Assembly: GCA_017452505.1 (NCBI GenBank)
Contig: JAFTMI010000014.1
Location: 1 to 53,918, forward strand
Reading direction: 5' to 3'
DNA from: Oscillospiraceae bacterium
Lineage (GTDB): Bacteria > Bacillota > Clostridia > Oscillospirales > Oscillospiraceae
DNA: 53,918 nt
The notes under the pieces were generated by a model. The model made no database searches and was not told the origin of the DNA. It was given only the letters and a program-made list of their open reading frames with translations. The translations under genes were made by a program, and so were the position numbers. Numbering within the stretch: the first letter of the stretch is position 1; each line of letters begins with the position of its first letter. Positions 16,341 through 25,616 of the stretch are shown here, in pieces.

Positions 16341-16829
16341 TTACATATAGGACTCGGACTCAGCCTGCAGGCTCTCCAAATCGCCGATTACTTCCATGTT
16401 GTGGGGGCAGAACAGATAGGTAGCCTGCGCAACCTTCTTAACACGGCCGTCCAGCGCATAAACGCTGCCGGAGAGGAAGTCCACGACACGACGGGTCAGT
16501 GCCTTGTCCACATTTTCCATGTTCAAAATAACAGCCTTCTTCTTCCGCAGCTCGTCAGCGGCCTTGGCGGTGTCGTCAAAGGACTTGGCGTGGAAGAGAA
16601 CAACTTCCTGCTTGCCGGACATGCTCAAAACCTGGCCGCCAAAGCTGGAAGAAGTTGCAGCGGGAGCAGCAGGAGCAGCGTCCTGCGCAGTGCCGGCAAA
16701 GGGAGAGGTGCGGCGGCTGCTGCGGGGAGCGGGCTCTTCTTCGTACTGATCTACTTCGTCCTCGTAATCTTCATACTCGTCGTCGGAGTAAGGCTGGGTG
16801 AATTTCTTGACATTGTCCCAAAAACTCAT
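16341..16829 (-). CDS. sepF: SepF, FtsZ-bundling division protein
   Basis: A 162-residue SepF. The N-terminal amphipathic membrane-binding helix (MSFWDNVKKFTQ) leads into an acidic then Ala/Pro-rich linker (residues about 15-65), and the C-terminal SepF domain carries DTAKAADELRKKKAVILNME and the RRVVDFLSGSVYALDG segment. It bends and bundles FtsZ filaments at the septum. TAGGAGG lies upstream of the ATG. It sits between ylmE and divIVA in one transcript. Confidence 0.94.
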   Translation of the reverse strand: MSFWDNVKKFTQPYSDDEYEDYEDEVDQYEEEPAPRSSRRTSPFAGTAQDAAPAAPAATSSSFGGQVLSMSGKQEVVLFHAKSFDDTAKAADELRKKKAVILNMENVDKALTRRVVDFLSGSVYALDGRVKKVAQATYLFCPHNMEVIGDLESLQAESESYM

Positions 16830-16879
16830 ATGTCTATATCCTCCTAATATGTTCGTGTTCTTTACGAACTAAAAATTAC

Positions 16880-17572
16880 TCAATAATGTCTTGGGCCGAA
16901 GATAGCGGTGCCAACACGGATCATGGTACTGCCGCAGGCAATGGCATCGGCATAATCACCGGACATACCCATAGACAAAATATCGACACATACATTATCG
17001 TATTTTTTTGCCGTTATGTCAACAGAAAGGTTATATATTTTTTGAAAAAATTTATGATTTTCTGTAGAAATTTGGCAAATTGGGGGGATTGCCATGAGTC
17101 CACGGACACGAATCGCGGAAAATTCACCGATTTTTTCCAAAAGAGGATGGATATCCTCCTCAGCGAAACCGGACTTGCTTTCTTCGCCGGCAATGTTGAT
17201 TTCCAGAAGCACATCCTGGCAGATACCCTGGCGGACAGCTTCCTTGTTGACAGCCTCCAAAAGCCGGATAGAATCGATGCTCTGAATGATGCCCACCTTA
17301 CCCACAACTTGCTTGACCTTGTTGGTCTGCAAATGGCCGATAAAATGAATGGGAACACCCTCATAGGCGTTTTCCGACAGCTTTTGGGTCAGCTCCTGTA
17401 CCCGGTTCTCACCGCAGCAATCAATGCCGGCGGCAATGGCCTCACGGACAGCAGCTGTATCGTTCATTTTGGTGGCGGCGCATAGCTGGATATCCTTAGG
17501 ATCCCGGCCTGCGGCAATGGCGGCCCGGGCGATTTCCTCTTTGATGCGGGCTACATTTTCTGCAATAGACAT
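16880..17572 (-). CDS. ylmE: YggS/YlmE-type PLP homeostasis protein
   Basis: A 230-residue pyridoxal-phosphate-binding protein of the YggS/PROSC family, which keeps PLP levels and amino-acid pools in balance without a known catalytic activity. The PLP-binding lysine is in LCAATKMN (residue about 37), with GENRVQEL, HFIGHLQTNKVK and the phosphate-binding SMGMSGD and GSTMIRVGTAIFG motifs further on. The start at 17572 has GGAGAGA upstream; the frame extends 8 residues further. It begins the division cluster, with the hfq terminator just upstream. Confidence 0.93.
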   Translation of the reverse strand: MSIAENVARIKEEIARAAIAAGRDPKDIQLCAATKMNDTAAVREAIAAGIDCCGENRVQELTQKLSENAYEGVPIHFIGHLQTNKVKQVVGKVGIIQSIDSIRLLEAVNKEAVRQGICQDVLLEINIAGEESKSGFAEEDIHPLLEKIGEFSAIRVRGLMAIPPICQISTENHKFFQKIYNLSVDITAKKYDNVCVDILSMGMSGDYADAIACGSTMIRVGTAIFGPRHY

Positions 17573-17596
17573 TTTCTCTCTCCTTTGGTAATACAC

Positions 17597-17630
17597 AAAA
17601 AAGCGGCGAAGCTTTGCTCCGCCGCCTTTT
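17597..17630 (-). terminator. Terminator after hfq
   Basis: On the minus strand GGCGGCGGAGC and GCTTCGCCGC form a stem followed by TTTTTT, three bases past the hfq stop codon. It closes the miaB-hfq operon. Confidence 0.92.
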
Positions 17631-17632
17631 TG

Positions 17633-17857
17633 TTACGCAGTCACTGCTTTGATCGGCTTCATTGGGGCCAGTGTGGAAATAGCGTGCTTGTAGATCATCT
17701 GCTGTTTCCCTTCACTGATGAGAACCACCACAAAGCTGTCAAAGCCTGCGACGGTGCCCCGGAGCTGAAAGCCATTCATCAAAAAGAGGGTGACGGGAAC
17801 TTTATCCCGGCAAACCTCCTGCAAGATGGCTTCCTGTAAATTGTTTGGTTCAGACAT
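17633..17857 (-). CDS. hfq: RNA chaperone Hfq
   Basis: A 74-residue Hfq, which forms hexameric rings that bind small RNAs and mRNA. The Sm1 motif ([20 protein letters not shown]) and Sm2 motif (YKHAISTL, in place of the usual YKHAIST) are intact. There is almost no C-terminal tail, as is common in Firmicutes. The start at 17857 has GAAGGT upstream. It follows miaA by 43 bases, as in the classic mutL-miaA-hfq order. Confidence 0.95.
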   Translation of the reverse strand: MSEPNNLQEAILQEVCRDKVPVTLFLMNGFQLRGTVAGFDSFVVVLISEGKQQMIYKHAISTLAPMKPIKAVTA

Positions 17858-17900
17858 ATGTATACCTTCTTTCTTTGGGATACACAAATCTTACCATTAT

Positions 17901-18836
17901 TCACTTGTCACATTCTGCTAAAACCTGTCGAGCCTTTGAAAGAATTTCAGAAGTTCCCTCGCCGGACTCCCGGCGGAGCCAGTGAATGGCCGGATTCCGC
18001 CGGAACCAGGTCAATTGCCGCTTGGCATATTTCCGGGAGGCTTGCTGCACAAGCTCTGTGGCAGTCTCAATGGAACTGCGCCCGGCCAAAGCATCCACAA
18101 ATTCCTTGTAGCCGATTGCCTGCATGGCGGTACATTTTTCGGGAACACCCTCTGCAAGCAGAGATTTAATTTCTTCCAATAAGCCCTGGCGGAGCATTTC
18201 CTCCACCCGGCGGTCGATGCGTTCATACAAAGTCGCCCGGTCAGCATCCTCTAAGGCAAACCACACAGGGTTATACCGTGGCGGGATCTGCTGGGTTTCC
18301 AAATTGTGTTGGGTAATGGTTTTGCCGGTTTCCAAATAGACCTCCATTGCCCGGATGATCCGCTTTTGGTCAGAGGGGTGCAGTCGCTGTGCAGATTCTG
18401 GGTCTACTTCCCGAAGCTGTGCAATTACGGCATCAATGCCTTCTTCGCTTGCTAACTTTTCTAAGCGCTCCCGGCAGCCGGTGGAAGGGCAGGGGGCAAA
18501 GGCGTTACCCCGTATCAATGCATCCATATAAAGCCCCGTGCCGCCGACGATAATAGCGGTTTTTCCCCGGGCTATAATGTCATCCACAATGGGCGTTGCC
18601 ATGTCACAGTACTTGCCCACAGAGAAATCCTCCCAGGGCTCGGCAACGGATAGCATATGATGGGGGATATTTTCCATTTCGGGGGCAGTGGGCTTGGCGG
18701 TGCCAATGTCCATCCGCTTGTAAACCTGCATAGAGTCACAGGAAACAATCTCGCCGCCTAACTCCTTTGCTAAGGCAATGGAAAGAGCGGTTTTGCCGGA
18801 GGCCGTCGGCCCGGCGATACAGATGAGATTCTTCAT
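17901..18836 (-). CDS. miaA: tRNA dimethylallyltransferase MiaA
   Basis: A 311-residue enzyme that attaches a dimethylallyl group to A37 of tRNAs reading codons that begin with U. The P-loop is GPTASGKT (residues 9-16), followed by SCDSMQVYKRMDIGTAK and IIVGGTGLYMDAL; the C-terminal AIGYKEF and KRQLTWFRR are typical. It provides the substrate for MiaB, encoded in the same operon. The start lies 9 bases after the mutL stop. Confidence 0.96.
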   Translation of the reverse strand: MKNLICIAGPTASGKTALSIALAKELGGEIVSCDSMQVYKRMDIGTAKPTAPEMENIPHHMLSVAEPWEDFSVGKYCDMATPIVDDIIARGKTAIIVGGTGLYMDALIRGNAFAPCPSTGCRERLEKLASEEGIDAVIAQLREVDPESAQRLHPSDQKRIIRAMEVYLETGKTITQHNLETQQIPPRYNPVWFALEDADRATLYERIDRRVEEMLRQGLLEEIKSLLAEGVPEKCTAMQAIGYKEFVDALAGRSSIETATELVQQASRKYAKRQLTWFRRNPAIHWLRRESGEGTSEILSKARQVLAECDK

Positions 18837-18845
18837 AGATTCTCC

Positions 18846-20720
18846 TTAGCTGCGCTTAAACTGCTTTTCCAGCTGCTTTTTGCTTAAGGAAACGCAAATG
18901 GGTCTGCCGTGGGGGCAGTGCTTCAAATCTTCCCGGCTCAGCACCTGCTTGGCAAGTACCAGCAGCTCTTCCTCGCTGCTCTTCCAGCCGGCCTTGATAG
19001 CGGCCTTGCAGGCTACTGTGTGCAGTAGCTCATCCCGGACGGAGTCCTTCCGCTCCTTGCGGCCGTTCAGTAGATCGGCAGCCAAGGTCTGTAACGCATC
19101 CACAGCCTGGGAGCTGTCCAAATCCATGGGAATCTGCCGAATGAGCAATGTGTTCTCGCCAAATTCCTGGATCTCAAAGCCCAATTCTTCCAAAAGGGCT
19201 TGATTGTCCAGCAGGATCGCAATTTCGTCGGGGCTGGACCGATGGGTAATGGGGGTCAGCAGGGTTTGGGCGGAAATGGCCTCCTGCTCCGCTTTCAGCT
19301 TTTCGAAGAGGATCCGCTCATGGGCGGCGTGCTTGTCGATAAGATAGGCCTCCTCGCCTTGCTCCACCAAAATATAGCTGCTATACAGCTCGCCCACATA
19401 CCGCCAGGGAATATCCTGGGGCACAGCCTCCATTACTACCTGTTCCGGCTCGGGAGCAGGCGCAGCTGCAGGAATGGGCGCAGGTGCAGGCGCGGGGCAG
19501 GGGATCTGCACAGATTCCCGCACAGGAGGAATAGCCGTCTGTTCCACCGCAGCGGCCACAGCGGCAGCCGCCAGGGGAGAGGGCTTGGGAGCTTCTTTCA
19601 CCGCAGTTGCAAAATTTTTATACTCCTGGGCGCTCATAGTGCGGAAGAAATTTTCCTGCTTGGGCGCGGGCTTTGCAGCTGTGGGAGCGGGAGCAGGGGC
19701 AGCAGGCTTTTGAAACTGCACCTGGGGGCGATCCGGGGTCTTGTTCAGTGCGCCCAAAACACCGTAGTGAATGCAGTCAAAAACTGCCTTTTCGTTGAGG
19801 AATTTCACTTCCGTTTTTGCCGGGTGGACATTCACATCCACGGCGCTTGCCGGCAGGGTCAAATGTAACACACAGGCAGGGAATTTGCCTGTCATGATCT
19901 GATTGCGATAGGCTTCTTCCAAAGCGGCGATCATGAGCCGGGATTTTACAGGCCGGCCGTTGACAAAGAAGGTCTGCAACGCCCGGCTGGGCCGTGCATC
20001 GGTGGGCTTGGACACGAAGCCGGAGAGGGTATAGTTTTCCCACTTGCTTTCCAGGGGGACAAGCCGCCCGGAATCCCGGCCATACACGCAGTACACAGCC
20101 GCTTCCAAACTGCCCGTGCCGGGGGTGGACAGGACTTCCTTGCCGTCCCGGAGGAAACGGAAAGCGACCTCCGGGTGAGCCAAAGCCTGCATTTGGATGG
20201 CGGCAGCGACCTTGCTACCCTCCACTGTATCAGACTTCATAAATTTCATTCTTGCCGGGGTGTTGAAAAACAGATCCCGGACGATGATGGTAGTGCCGTC
20301 GGGGCAGCCAGCCTCAGACTCCTCGGTAATGACACCAGCCTCCAAGCTGAGGCTTGTGCCGCTGATAGCGCCGGGGGTTTTGGTCATCACATCGATGCGG
20401 CTGACAGAAGCCACTGCCGCCAAAGCTTCACCGCGGAAGCCCATGGTAACGATGGCAGCCAAATCCTCGGCGGTTTTTAATTTGGAGGTGGCATGGCGGA
20501 GAAATGCGGTCTTCACATCCTCACTGCTCATACCGCAGCCGTTGTCGGTAACACGCAAAAAGGTCATACCGCCGTCCCGGATCTCCAAAGTGATTTGGGA
20601 TGCGCCGGCATCCACGGCGTTTTCCAGCAATTCCTTCACAACGGAGGCTGGCCGTTCCACCACTTCACCGGCGGCGATTAAGTTAGCAATATGGGGAGAA
20701 AGCTGAATGATTTTAGGCAT
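18846..20720 (-). CDS. mutL: DNA mismatch repair protein MutL
   Basis: A 624-residue MutL. The N-terminal GHKL ATPase has ELLENAVDAGA, DNGCGM and GFRGEAL. A long Pro/Ala-rich linker (residues about 345-435) separates it from the C-terminal dimerisation and endonuclease domain, whose metal-binding motifs are present: DKHAAHERILFEKL (a variant of DQHA-x2-E), ACKAAIKAG and CPHGRPI. That makes it the endonuclease type found where MutH is missing. It lies 4 bases after the CPBP protease gene. Confidence 0.96.
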   Translation of the reverse strand: MPKIIQLSPHIANLIAAGEVVERPASVVKELLENAVDAGASQITLEIRDGGMTFLRVTDNGCGMSSEDVKTAFLRHATSKLKTAEDLAAIVTMGFRGEALAAVASVSRIDVMTKTPGAISGTSLSLEAGVITEESEAGCPDGTTIIVRDLFFNTPARMKFMKSDTVEGSKVAAAIQMQALAHPEVAFRFLRDGKEVLSTPGTGSLEAAVYCVYGRDSGRLVPLESKWENYTLSGFVSKPTDARPSRALQTFFVNGRPVKSRLMIAALEEAYRNQIMTGKFPACVLHLTLPASAVDVNVHPAKTEVKFLNEKAVFDCIHYGVLGALNKTPDRPQVQFQKPAAPAPAPTAAKPAPKQENFFRTMSAQEYKNFATAVKEAPKPSPLAAAAVAAAVEQTAIPPVRESVQIPCPAPAPAPIPAAAPAPEPEQVVMEAVPQDIPWRYVGELYSSYILVEQGEEAYLIDKHAAHERILFEKLKAEQEAISAQTLLTPITHRSSPDEIAILLDNQALLEELGFEIQEFGENTLLIRQIPMDLDSSQAVDALQTLAADLLNGRKERKDSVRDELLHTVACKAAIKAGWKSSEEELLVLAKQVLSREDLKHCPHGRPICVSLSKKQLEKQFKRS

Positions 20721-20724
20721 AAGA

Positions 20725-21411
20725 TCACCTCATGGCAGACATACCGATTTGGTTGATAATCATGTGAATAAGAATCGGAGCGACAATGGTGTCGGCCCGC
20801 TCGTAAGCCAGGGCAAGGGCAATACCTGCCGGGAGATATTGCATAAAGCAAAGCAGAAGCGTTAACCAGCCTGCGCTGCCGATAAAACCGACAACGTGAA
20901 TGGAAGAAAACACCACAGCAGATACAATGTAAGCCAAAATGCGATGCTTTCGCTGTAACTGCTGAAAAATTAAGCCACGGTACAAGGTTTCTTCCACCAC
21001 CGGCACGAGACAAACAGTGCAAAGACCCATAATTACGGGATTCTCCTGAACCATTCCGGTCACAGCTTGGTCGTTTACATTGGCAAAACTGGGGTCTATC
21101 CGGGTGATCAAAAGGCCCAAAAGGATCGTGCCCCAGTAGTACACACCAAAGCCTATCAAAACATTTATCAGGCATTTGGGGATGTTTTTCCAGGCAGCTT
21201 GCAGAGACCGACCCAAAAACCGGTGAAAAATCGCCACAACGCTCACAAAATTCACCAGAAAATAGATGATGTTCAGTGTGGTAATAGATAGGGGATATCC
21301 CCATAAATAGGCAACGATGGCGATTAAGGAAGATAAAAGGATCTGACTAAAGGCCAGGTAGATATAGCCCAAGATGTTTTCCTGGCGGGTGGTGGCAATG
21401 GAAAGTTTCAT
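20725..21411 (-). CDS. CPBP-family intramembrane metalloprotease
   Basis: A 228-residue membrane protein with about seven helices, of the CAAX prenyl endopeptidase/bacteriocin-processing (CPBP) family. The active-site motifs are complete: EETLYRG, FSSIH and HMIINQ. Substrates of bacterial members are mostly unknown; some process bacteriocins or confer immunity. Here it sits between mutS (1 base away) and mutL (4 bases away), so it is in the repair operon, which is not its usual setting. Whether it has a link with repair is unknown. Confidence 0.88.
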   Translation of the reverse strand: MKLSIATTRQENILGYIYLAFSQILLSSLIAIVAYLWGYPLSITTLNIIYFLVNFVSVVAIFHRFLGRSLQAAWKNIPKCLINVLIGFGVYYWGTILLGLLITRIDPSFANVNDQAVTGMVQENPVIMGLCTVCLVPVVEETLYRGLIFQQLQRKHRILAYIVSAVVFSSIHVVGFIGSAGWLTLLLCFMQYLPAGIALALAYERADTIVAPILIHMIINQIGMSAMR

Positions 21412-21412
21412 A

Positions 21413-24019
21413 TTACTCCAGCATTTTCTTCAGTTTGTACAATTCGTTCATAGCTTCGATGGGTGTCAGTGTTTCCACACTGATGGCGGCCAGAGCCTGA
21501 GCGACCTGCTGAGAACTTAAGTCCAGCATACTGATCTGGTCGTCCATTTCCGGCTGGCGTACCTTCACAGGCCGGGGGCTGTCGTCATTTTCCAGTTCTT
21601 CAAGGATTTGTCTTGCCCGGTTGATGACACCGCTCGGCAGACCTGCCAGCTTGGCAACCTCCACACCGAAGCTGTCGTCGGTGGCACCGGGAACGATCTT
21701 GCGCAGGAAAATCATTTTGTCGCCCCGCTTTTTTACAGCGATATTGTAATTCTTGATACCGGGGAGCTGCTCTTCAATGACGCTCAGCTCGTGGTAATGG
21801 GTGGCAAAAAGGGTTTTAGCGCCCAACTGCCGGGGATTGGCCACATACTCCAAAACAGCCCGGGCAATGGCCATACCGTCATAGGTGGAAGTGCCACGGC
21901 CGATCTCATCTAAGATCAGCAGGCTCTTGGCGGTGGCATACTTCAAAATGGAAGCCATCTCCGCCATCTCCACCATAAAGGTGGACTGGCCGGAGGCCAA
22001 ATCATCGCTGGCGCCGATACGGGTAAAAATCCTGTCCACAAGGCCGATTTTGGCGGACTTTGCCGGCACGAAAGAGCCCATTTGCGCCATCAAAGTGATG
22101 AGAGCCACTTGGCGCATGTAGGTAGATTTACCGGCCATATTGGGGCCTGTGATGATAGAAACGAGATTCTCACTTGTGCCCAACTGGGTGTTGTTGGGAA
22201 CAAACAGAGTGTCCTTGAGCATTTTTTCCACCACAGGGTGACGGCCCTCACTGATGGAGATTTCATTGCCCAAAGAGATCTCCGGGCGGCAGTAGTTATT
22301 CTTAACAGCAACGGTTGCCAAGCTGCACAGGGTATCCACCGCAGCCACAGCGGCGGCAGAAACTTGCACCCGGACAGCCTGCTGGGCCAAATGCTCCCGC
22401 AGATTGTTAAAGATCTCGTATTCCAAAGCAGTGCAGCGCTCTTTTGCGGTGAGCACCTGCTCTTCCAGTTCCTTCAGTTCCGGGGTGATGTAACGCTCGT
22501 TGTTGGTAAGGGTCTGACGGCGGATGTAATGGGCAGGAACTTGGTCTACAAAGGACTTGGAAACCTCAATATAGTAACCAAAGACCCGGTTGTAGTTGAC
22601 ACGCAAGGTGCGGATACCGGTCTTTTCCCGTTCCTCGGCCTCAATGGCAGCCATAATGCCGGCGCCGCCGTCCATAATATCGTTGAGGCGGTCTACTTCT
22701 GCATTGGCACCTTTTTTGATAATACCACCCTCGCGAACAGTCAGAGGGGGCTTTTCCGTAATGGTGTTTTCAATCAGATCAGCGCAGTCCGTAAGGGGGT
22801 CGATGGCCTCCTGTAATTTCTGCAGCATAGGAGATTTGCTCTGCTGCAAAAGCCGCTTAATATCCGGCAGGCTGCGCAAACCGCCAGCCAGGGACAGCAG
22901 ATCCCGGCAGTTGACAGTGCCGGTAACGATCCGGGTCATCACCCGCTCAAAATCGGTGACGTATTTGAGCGCCTCGGTGAGCTCGCCCCGGGTGACAGTA
23001 TCATTTACCAGTTCTTCCACAGCATTCTGACGGCTGATGATCTCGCCGGCATCCAGAAGAGGCTTTTCCAGCCAGCTGCGAAGAAGTCTGCCGCCCATAG
23101 GGGTCTGGGTCTTGTCCAGTACCCACAGAAGCGTACCCTTTTTGTCCTTGGCACGGAGGGTCTCTGCCAATTCCAAATTCCGCCGGGCATCCAAATCCAG
23201 CTCCATAAATACACCGGTGGTATAGTAATGCAGTTCGTTGATATGAGAAAGATCGTTTTTCTGCAGTTCAATGAGCAGTAGCAACAAGCTGCCCGCAGCC
23301 ATCACAGCCTCGGGAAGACCGGCAAGCCCCAACTCTGCAACAGATTTTGCAAAGTGCTTTTCCAAAAGAGTTTCCGCGGATTCAGCCATAAACTGCTCAG
23401 GCTTGCCCTCATCCAAACAGCAATGCAGCCGATGGCGCAGCGCATCGTTAAGTACATCGTCGGAAGTGGCCTTGCCGTAACGGATGACCTCCGTGGGGGC
23501 AAAGCGGCCCAGCTCCGAGGCAGCGGCCTGGGAATCAGCGCACACGGTCACATAGAACGCACCGGTGGAAACATCGCAGAATGCCACGCCGATCCGGGTG
23601 TCTTCGCCGTACATACAGGCCATATAGTTGTTGCGGCTTTCCTCCAGCATGCAGCTTTCCGTGACCGTGCCGGGGGTGACGATCCGGGTGATCTCCCGCT
23701 GCACAATACCCTTGGCCTGCGCCGGGTCTTCCACCTGTTCGCAGATAGCTACCTTGTAGCCCTTCTGTACCAGCCGGGCAATGTAGGCATCCACGCTGTG
23801 ATAGGGCACACCGCACATGGGGGTCTGCTCCTCCACAGGCTTATTCCGATCCCGGGTGGTCAGGGTCAGATCCAGTTCCTTGGCGGCAAGACGGGCGTCC
23901 TCGTCGAACATCTCATAGAAGTCACCCAGCCGGAAGAACAGGATGCAATCCTGGTTTTGCTCTTTAATATCAAAATACTGACGCCGCATTGGGGTCATTT
24001 CGTTGGTTTTCGTTGCCAT
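21413..24019 (-). CDS. mutS: DNA mismatch repair protein MutS
   Basis: An 868-residue MutS, which recognises mispaired bases. The mismatch-binding FFRLGDFYEMFDED motif (residues about 30-43), with Phe and Glu of the F-x-E type, is near the N-terminus, and the C-terminal ABC ATPase has GPNMAGKSTYMRQ and DEIGRGTSTYDG. The final helix-turn-helix is present. The start at 24019 has AGAGAGGA upstream; the frame extends 13 residues further without a site. It begins 5 bases after the miaB stop. Confidence 0.96.
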   Translation of the reverse strand: MATKTNEMTPMRRQYFDIKEQNQDCILFFRLGDFYEMFDEDARLAAKELDLTLTTRDRNKPVEEQTPMCGVPYHSVDAYIARLVQKGYKVAICEQVEDPAQAKGIVQREITRIVTPGTVTESCMLEESRNNYMACMYGEDTRIGVAFCDVSTGAFYVTVCADSQAAASELGRFAPTEVIRYGKATSDDVLNDALRHRLHCCLDEGKPEQFMAESAETLLEKHFAKSVAELGLAGLPEAVMAAGSLLLLLIELQKNDLSHINELHYYTTGVFMELDLDARRNLELAETLRAKDKKGTLLWVLDKTQTPMGGRLLRSWLEKPLLDAGEIISRQNAVEELVNDTVTRGELTEALKYVTDFERVMTRIVTGTVNCRDLLSLAGGLRSLPDIKRLLQQSKSPMLQKLQEAIDPLTDCADLIENTITEKPPLTVREGGIIKKGANAEVDRLNDIMDGGAGIMAAIEAEEREKTGIRTLRVNYNRVFGYYIEVSKSFVDQVPAHYIRRQTLTNNERYITPELKELEEQVLTAKERCTALEYEIFNNLREHLAQQAVRVQVSAAAVAAVDTLCSLATVAVKNNYCRPEISLGNEISISEGRHPVVEKMLKDTLFVPNNTQLGTSENLVSIITGPNMAGKSTYMRQVALITLMAQMGSFVPAKSAKIGLVDRIFTRIGASDDLASGQSTFMVEMAEMASILKYATAKSLLILDEIGRGTSTYDGMAIARAVLEYVANPRQLGAKTLFATHYHELSVIEEQLPGIKNYNIAVKKRGDKMIFLRKIVPGATDDSFGVEVAKLAGLPSGVINRARQILEELENDDSPRPVKVRQPEMDDQISMLDLSSQQVAQALAAISVETLTPIEAMNELYKLKKMLE

Positions 24020-24024
24020 AGGAT

Positions 24025-25434
24025 TCAATCCTCTCTCAGTTCTCCTGTTAAGCTCCAAGTGGTTGCACCGGTGACGGTGATATCGGCAAAGCTGCCAATC
24101 AGGCTTTTATCGCCCATCAGCCGTACCAGCCGGCCGCCCTCGGTGCGGGCGGTGAGGAATTCCTTGTCAGTGCCGTCGATGAGGCACCGCATCGTCTTTC
24201 CAATGTATTCTTTGTGCAGCTCCTCGGAAATTCCGTTCTGCACAGCGCACAGCCGGTCAAATCGGCGGTTCTTTTCTTCTTTTGGGGTGGGGTCATCCAT
24301 AGATGCCGCAGGTGTGCCGGGCCGGGGAGAGAAGATGAATGTGAACAGAGAATCGTAGCGAACCTGTTCAATCAAAGTGATGGTCTCTTCAAATTCTTCC
24401 TCTGTTTCTCCGGGGAAGCCCACGATCACATCGGAGGTCAGTACCAAGCCGGGCATAACGGACTTGGCGTAATTCACCTTTTCCAAATAAGTTTCCCGGT
24501 CATAGTGGCGGTTCATCGCCTTCAGAACCCGGGAAGAACCGGACTGGAAGGGAAGATGCAGCTGCTTTGCAATCTTGGGACTTGCCGCCATAGTATCAAA
24601 GAGCTTCTTGGAAGCATCTCTGGGATGGCTGGTCATAAACCGGATGAGAAAATCTCCGGGGATCTCAGCGATTTTTTTAAGTAAATCAGCAAAATCCACA
24701 CCCTGATCCAAGTCCTTGCCGTAAGAGTTTACATTCTGACCTAAGAGGGTAATGTCCTTTACACCGCTTTCCACAAGGGCCTGGCACTCGGCTAAAATAT
24801 CTTCCCATTTCCGGCTTCGCTCCCGACCCCGGACATAGGGTACAATGCAATAGGTGCAGAAATTATTGCACCCGTACATAATGGATACCCAGGCCTTTAA
24901 GCCGCTGTCGCGTTGCTGGGGCAAGCCCTCTACAATAGAGCCGGGCTCATCAGCGGTGAAATAAGTCCGTTTACCGGTGAACAGCACCCGGCGGAGAATC
25001 TCCGGGAACTGCCACAAATGATGGGTGGAGAACACGCCGTCCACATGGGGATAGCTGTTCTTGATCCGGGTAACCACCTGCTCCTGGCCGGCCATACAGC
25101 CACACAGGAAAATCTTCTGTCGGGGATGGCGGCGCTTGGTGTGGGTGAGAGCGCCCAAATTGCCGAAGACACGCTGCTGGGCGTGCTCCCGGATGGCGCA
25201 GGTGTTCATGACCACCACATCCGCGCCCTCAGCTTCTTGCACAATGGCATAACCGGCTTCGATCAGCAGACCCCGGATCCGTTCGGAATCTGCCTCATTC
25301 TGCTGACAGCCGTAGGTTTCCACATAGGCAGTGGGGGTGATGTTTTGCTCCAGCCAAAAGGCTTTTATTTCCGCGCAGAAAGCAAGCTGACTATTCACTT
25401 GTTCCTGCTGTATTACTGTGGTTTTTCCGTTCAT
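24025..25434 (-). CDS. miaB: tRNA-2-methylthio-N6-dimethylallyladenosine synthase MiaB
   Basis: A 469-residue radical SAM methylthiotransferase that converts i6A37 to ms2i6A37 in tRNA. The N-terminal UPF0004 domain has the auxiliary-cluster cysteines (ETYGCQQNEADSERI, NTCAIREHAQQRV, CGCMAGQ), the radical SAM cluster is CNNFCTYCIVP, and the C-terminal TRAM domain is present. It heads the operon that also encodes MiaA, which makes its substrate. Upstream is its own promoter, divergent from that of a foldase gene. Confidence 0.96.
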   Translation of the reverse strand: MNGKTTVIQQEQVNSQLAFCAEIKAFWLEQNITPTAYVETYGCQQNEADSERIRGLLIEAGYAIVQEAEGADVVVMNTCAIREHAQQRVFGNLGALTHTKRRHPRQKIFLCGCMAGQEQVVTRIKNSYPHVDGVFSTHHLWQFPEILRRVLFTGKRTYFTADEPGSIVEGLPQQRDSGLKAWVSIMYGCNNFCTYCIVPYVRGRERSRKWEDILAECQALVESGVKDITLLGQNVNSYGKDLDQGVDFADLLKKIAEIPGDFLIRFMTSHPRDASKKLFDTMAASPKIAKQLHLPFQSGSSRVLKAMNRHYDRETYLEKVNYAKSVMPGLVLTSDVIVGFPGETEEEFEETITLIEQVRYDSLFTFIFSPRPGTPAASMDDPTPKEEKNRRFDRLCAVQNGISEELHKEYIGKTMRCLIDGTDKEFLTARTEGGRLVRLMGDKSLIGSFADITVTGATTWSLTGELRED

Positions 25435-25471
25435 GGGAAAGCTCCTTGCAGATATAATATATCAATATAGT

Positions 25472-25500
25472 ATAATAGCATTTTTCTTGTTTTTTTGCAA
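25472..25500 (-). promoter_or_regulatory. Promoter of miaB
   Basis: On the minus strand TTGCAA (25495-25500) and TATTAT (25472-25477) are 17 bp apart, 38 bases before the start codon. Confidence 0.7.
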
Positions 25501-25514
25501 GGGTTAGCTGAAAT

Positions 25515-25530
25515 TTTACGGAATCGTAAA
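25515..25530. promoter_or_regulatory. Dyad between divergent promoters
   Basis: TTTACG-GAAT-CGTAAA is a perfect 6-bp inverted repeat between the -35 regions of the divergent miaB and foldase promoters. It may be an operator. Confidence 0.4.
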
Positions 25531-25545
25531 TTTTTGTAAATAATC

Positions 25546-25574
25546 TTGCTTTTGGGTATCTTCCGTGGTAAACT
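25546..25574 (+). promoter_or_regulatory. Promoter of the foldase gene
   Basis: TTGCTT (25546-25551) and TAAACT (25569-25574) are 17 bp apart, 42 bases before the start codon. Confidence 0.65.
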
Positions 25575-25616
25575 ATGGGGGAATTACTCATAAAGTAAGA
25601 AACGAGGAAATGTTTT

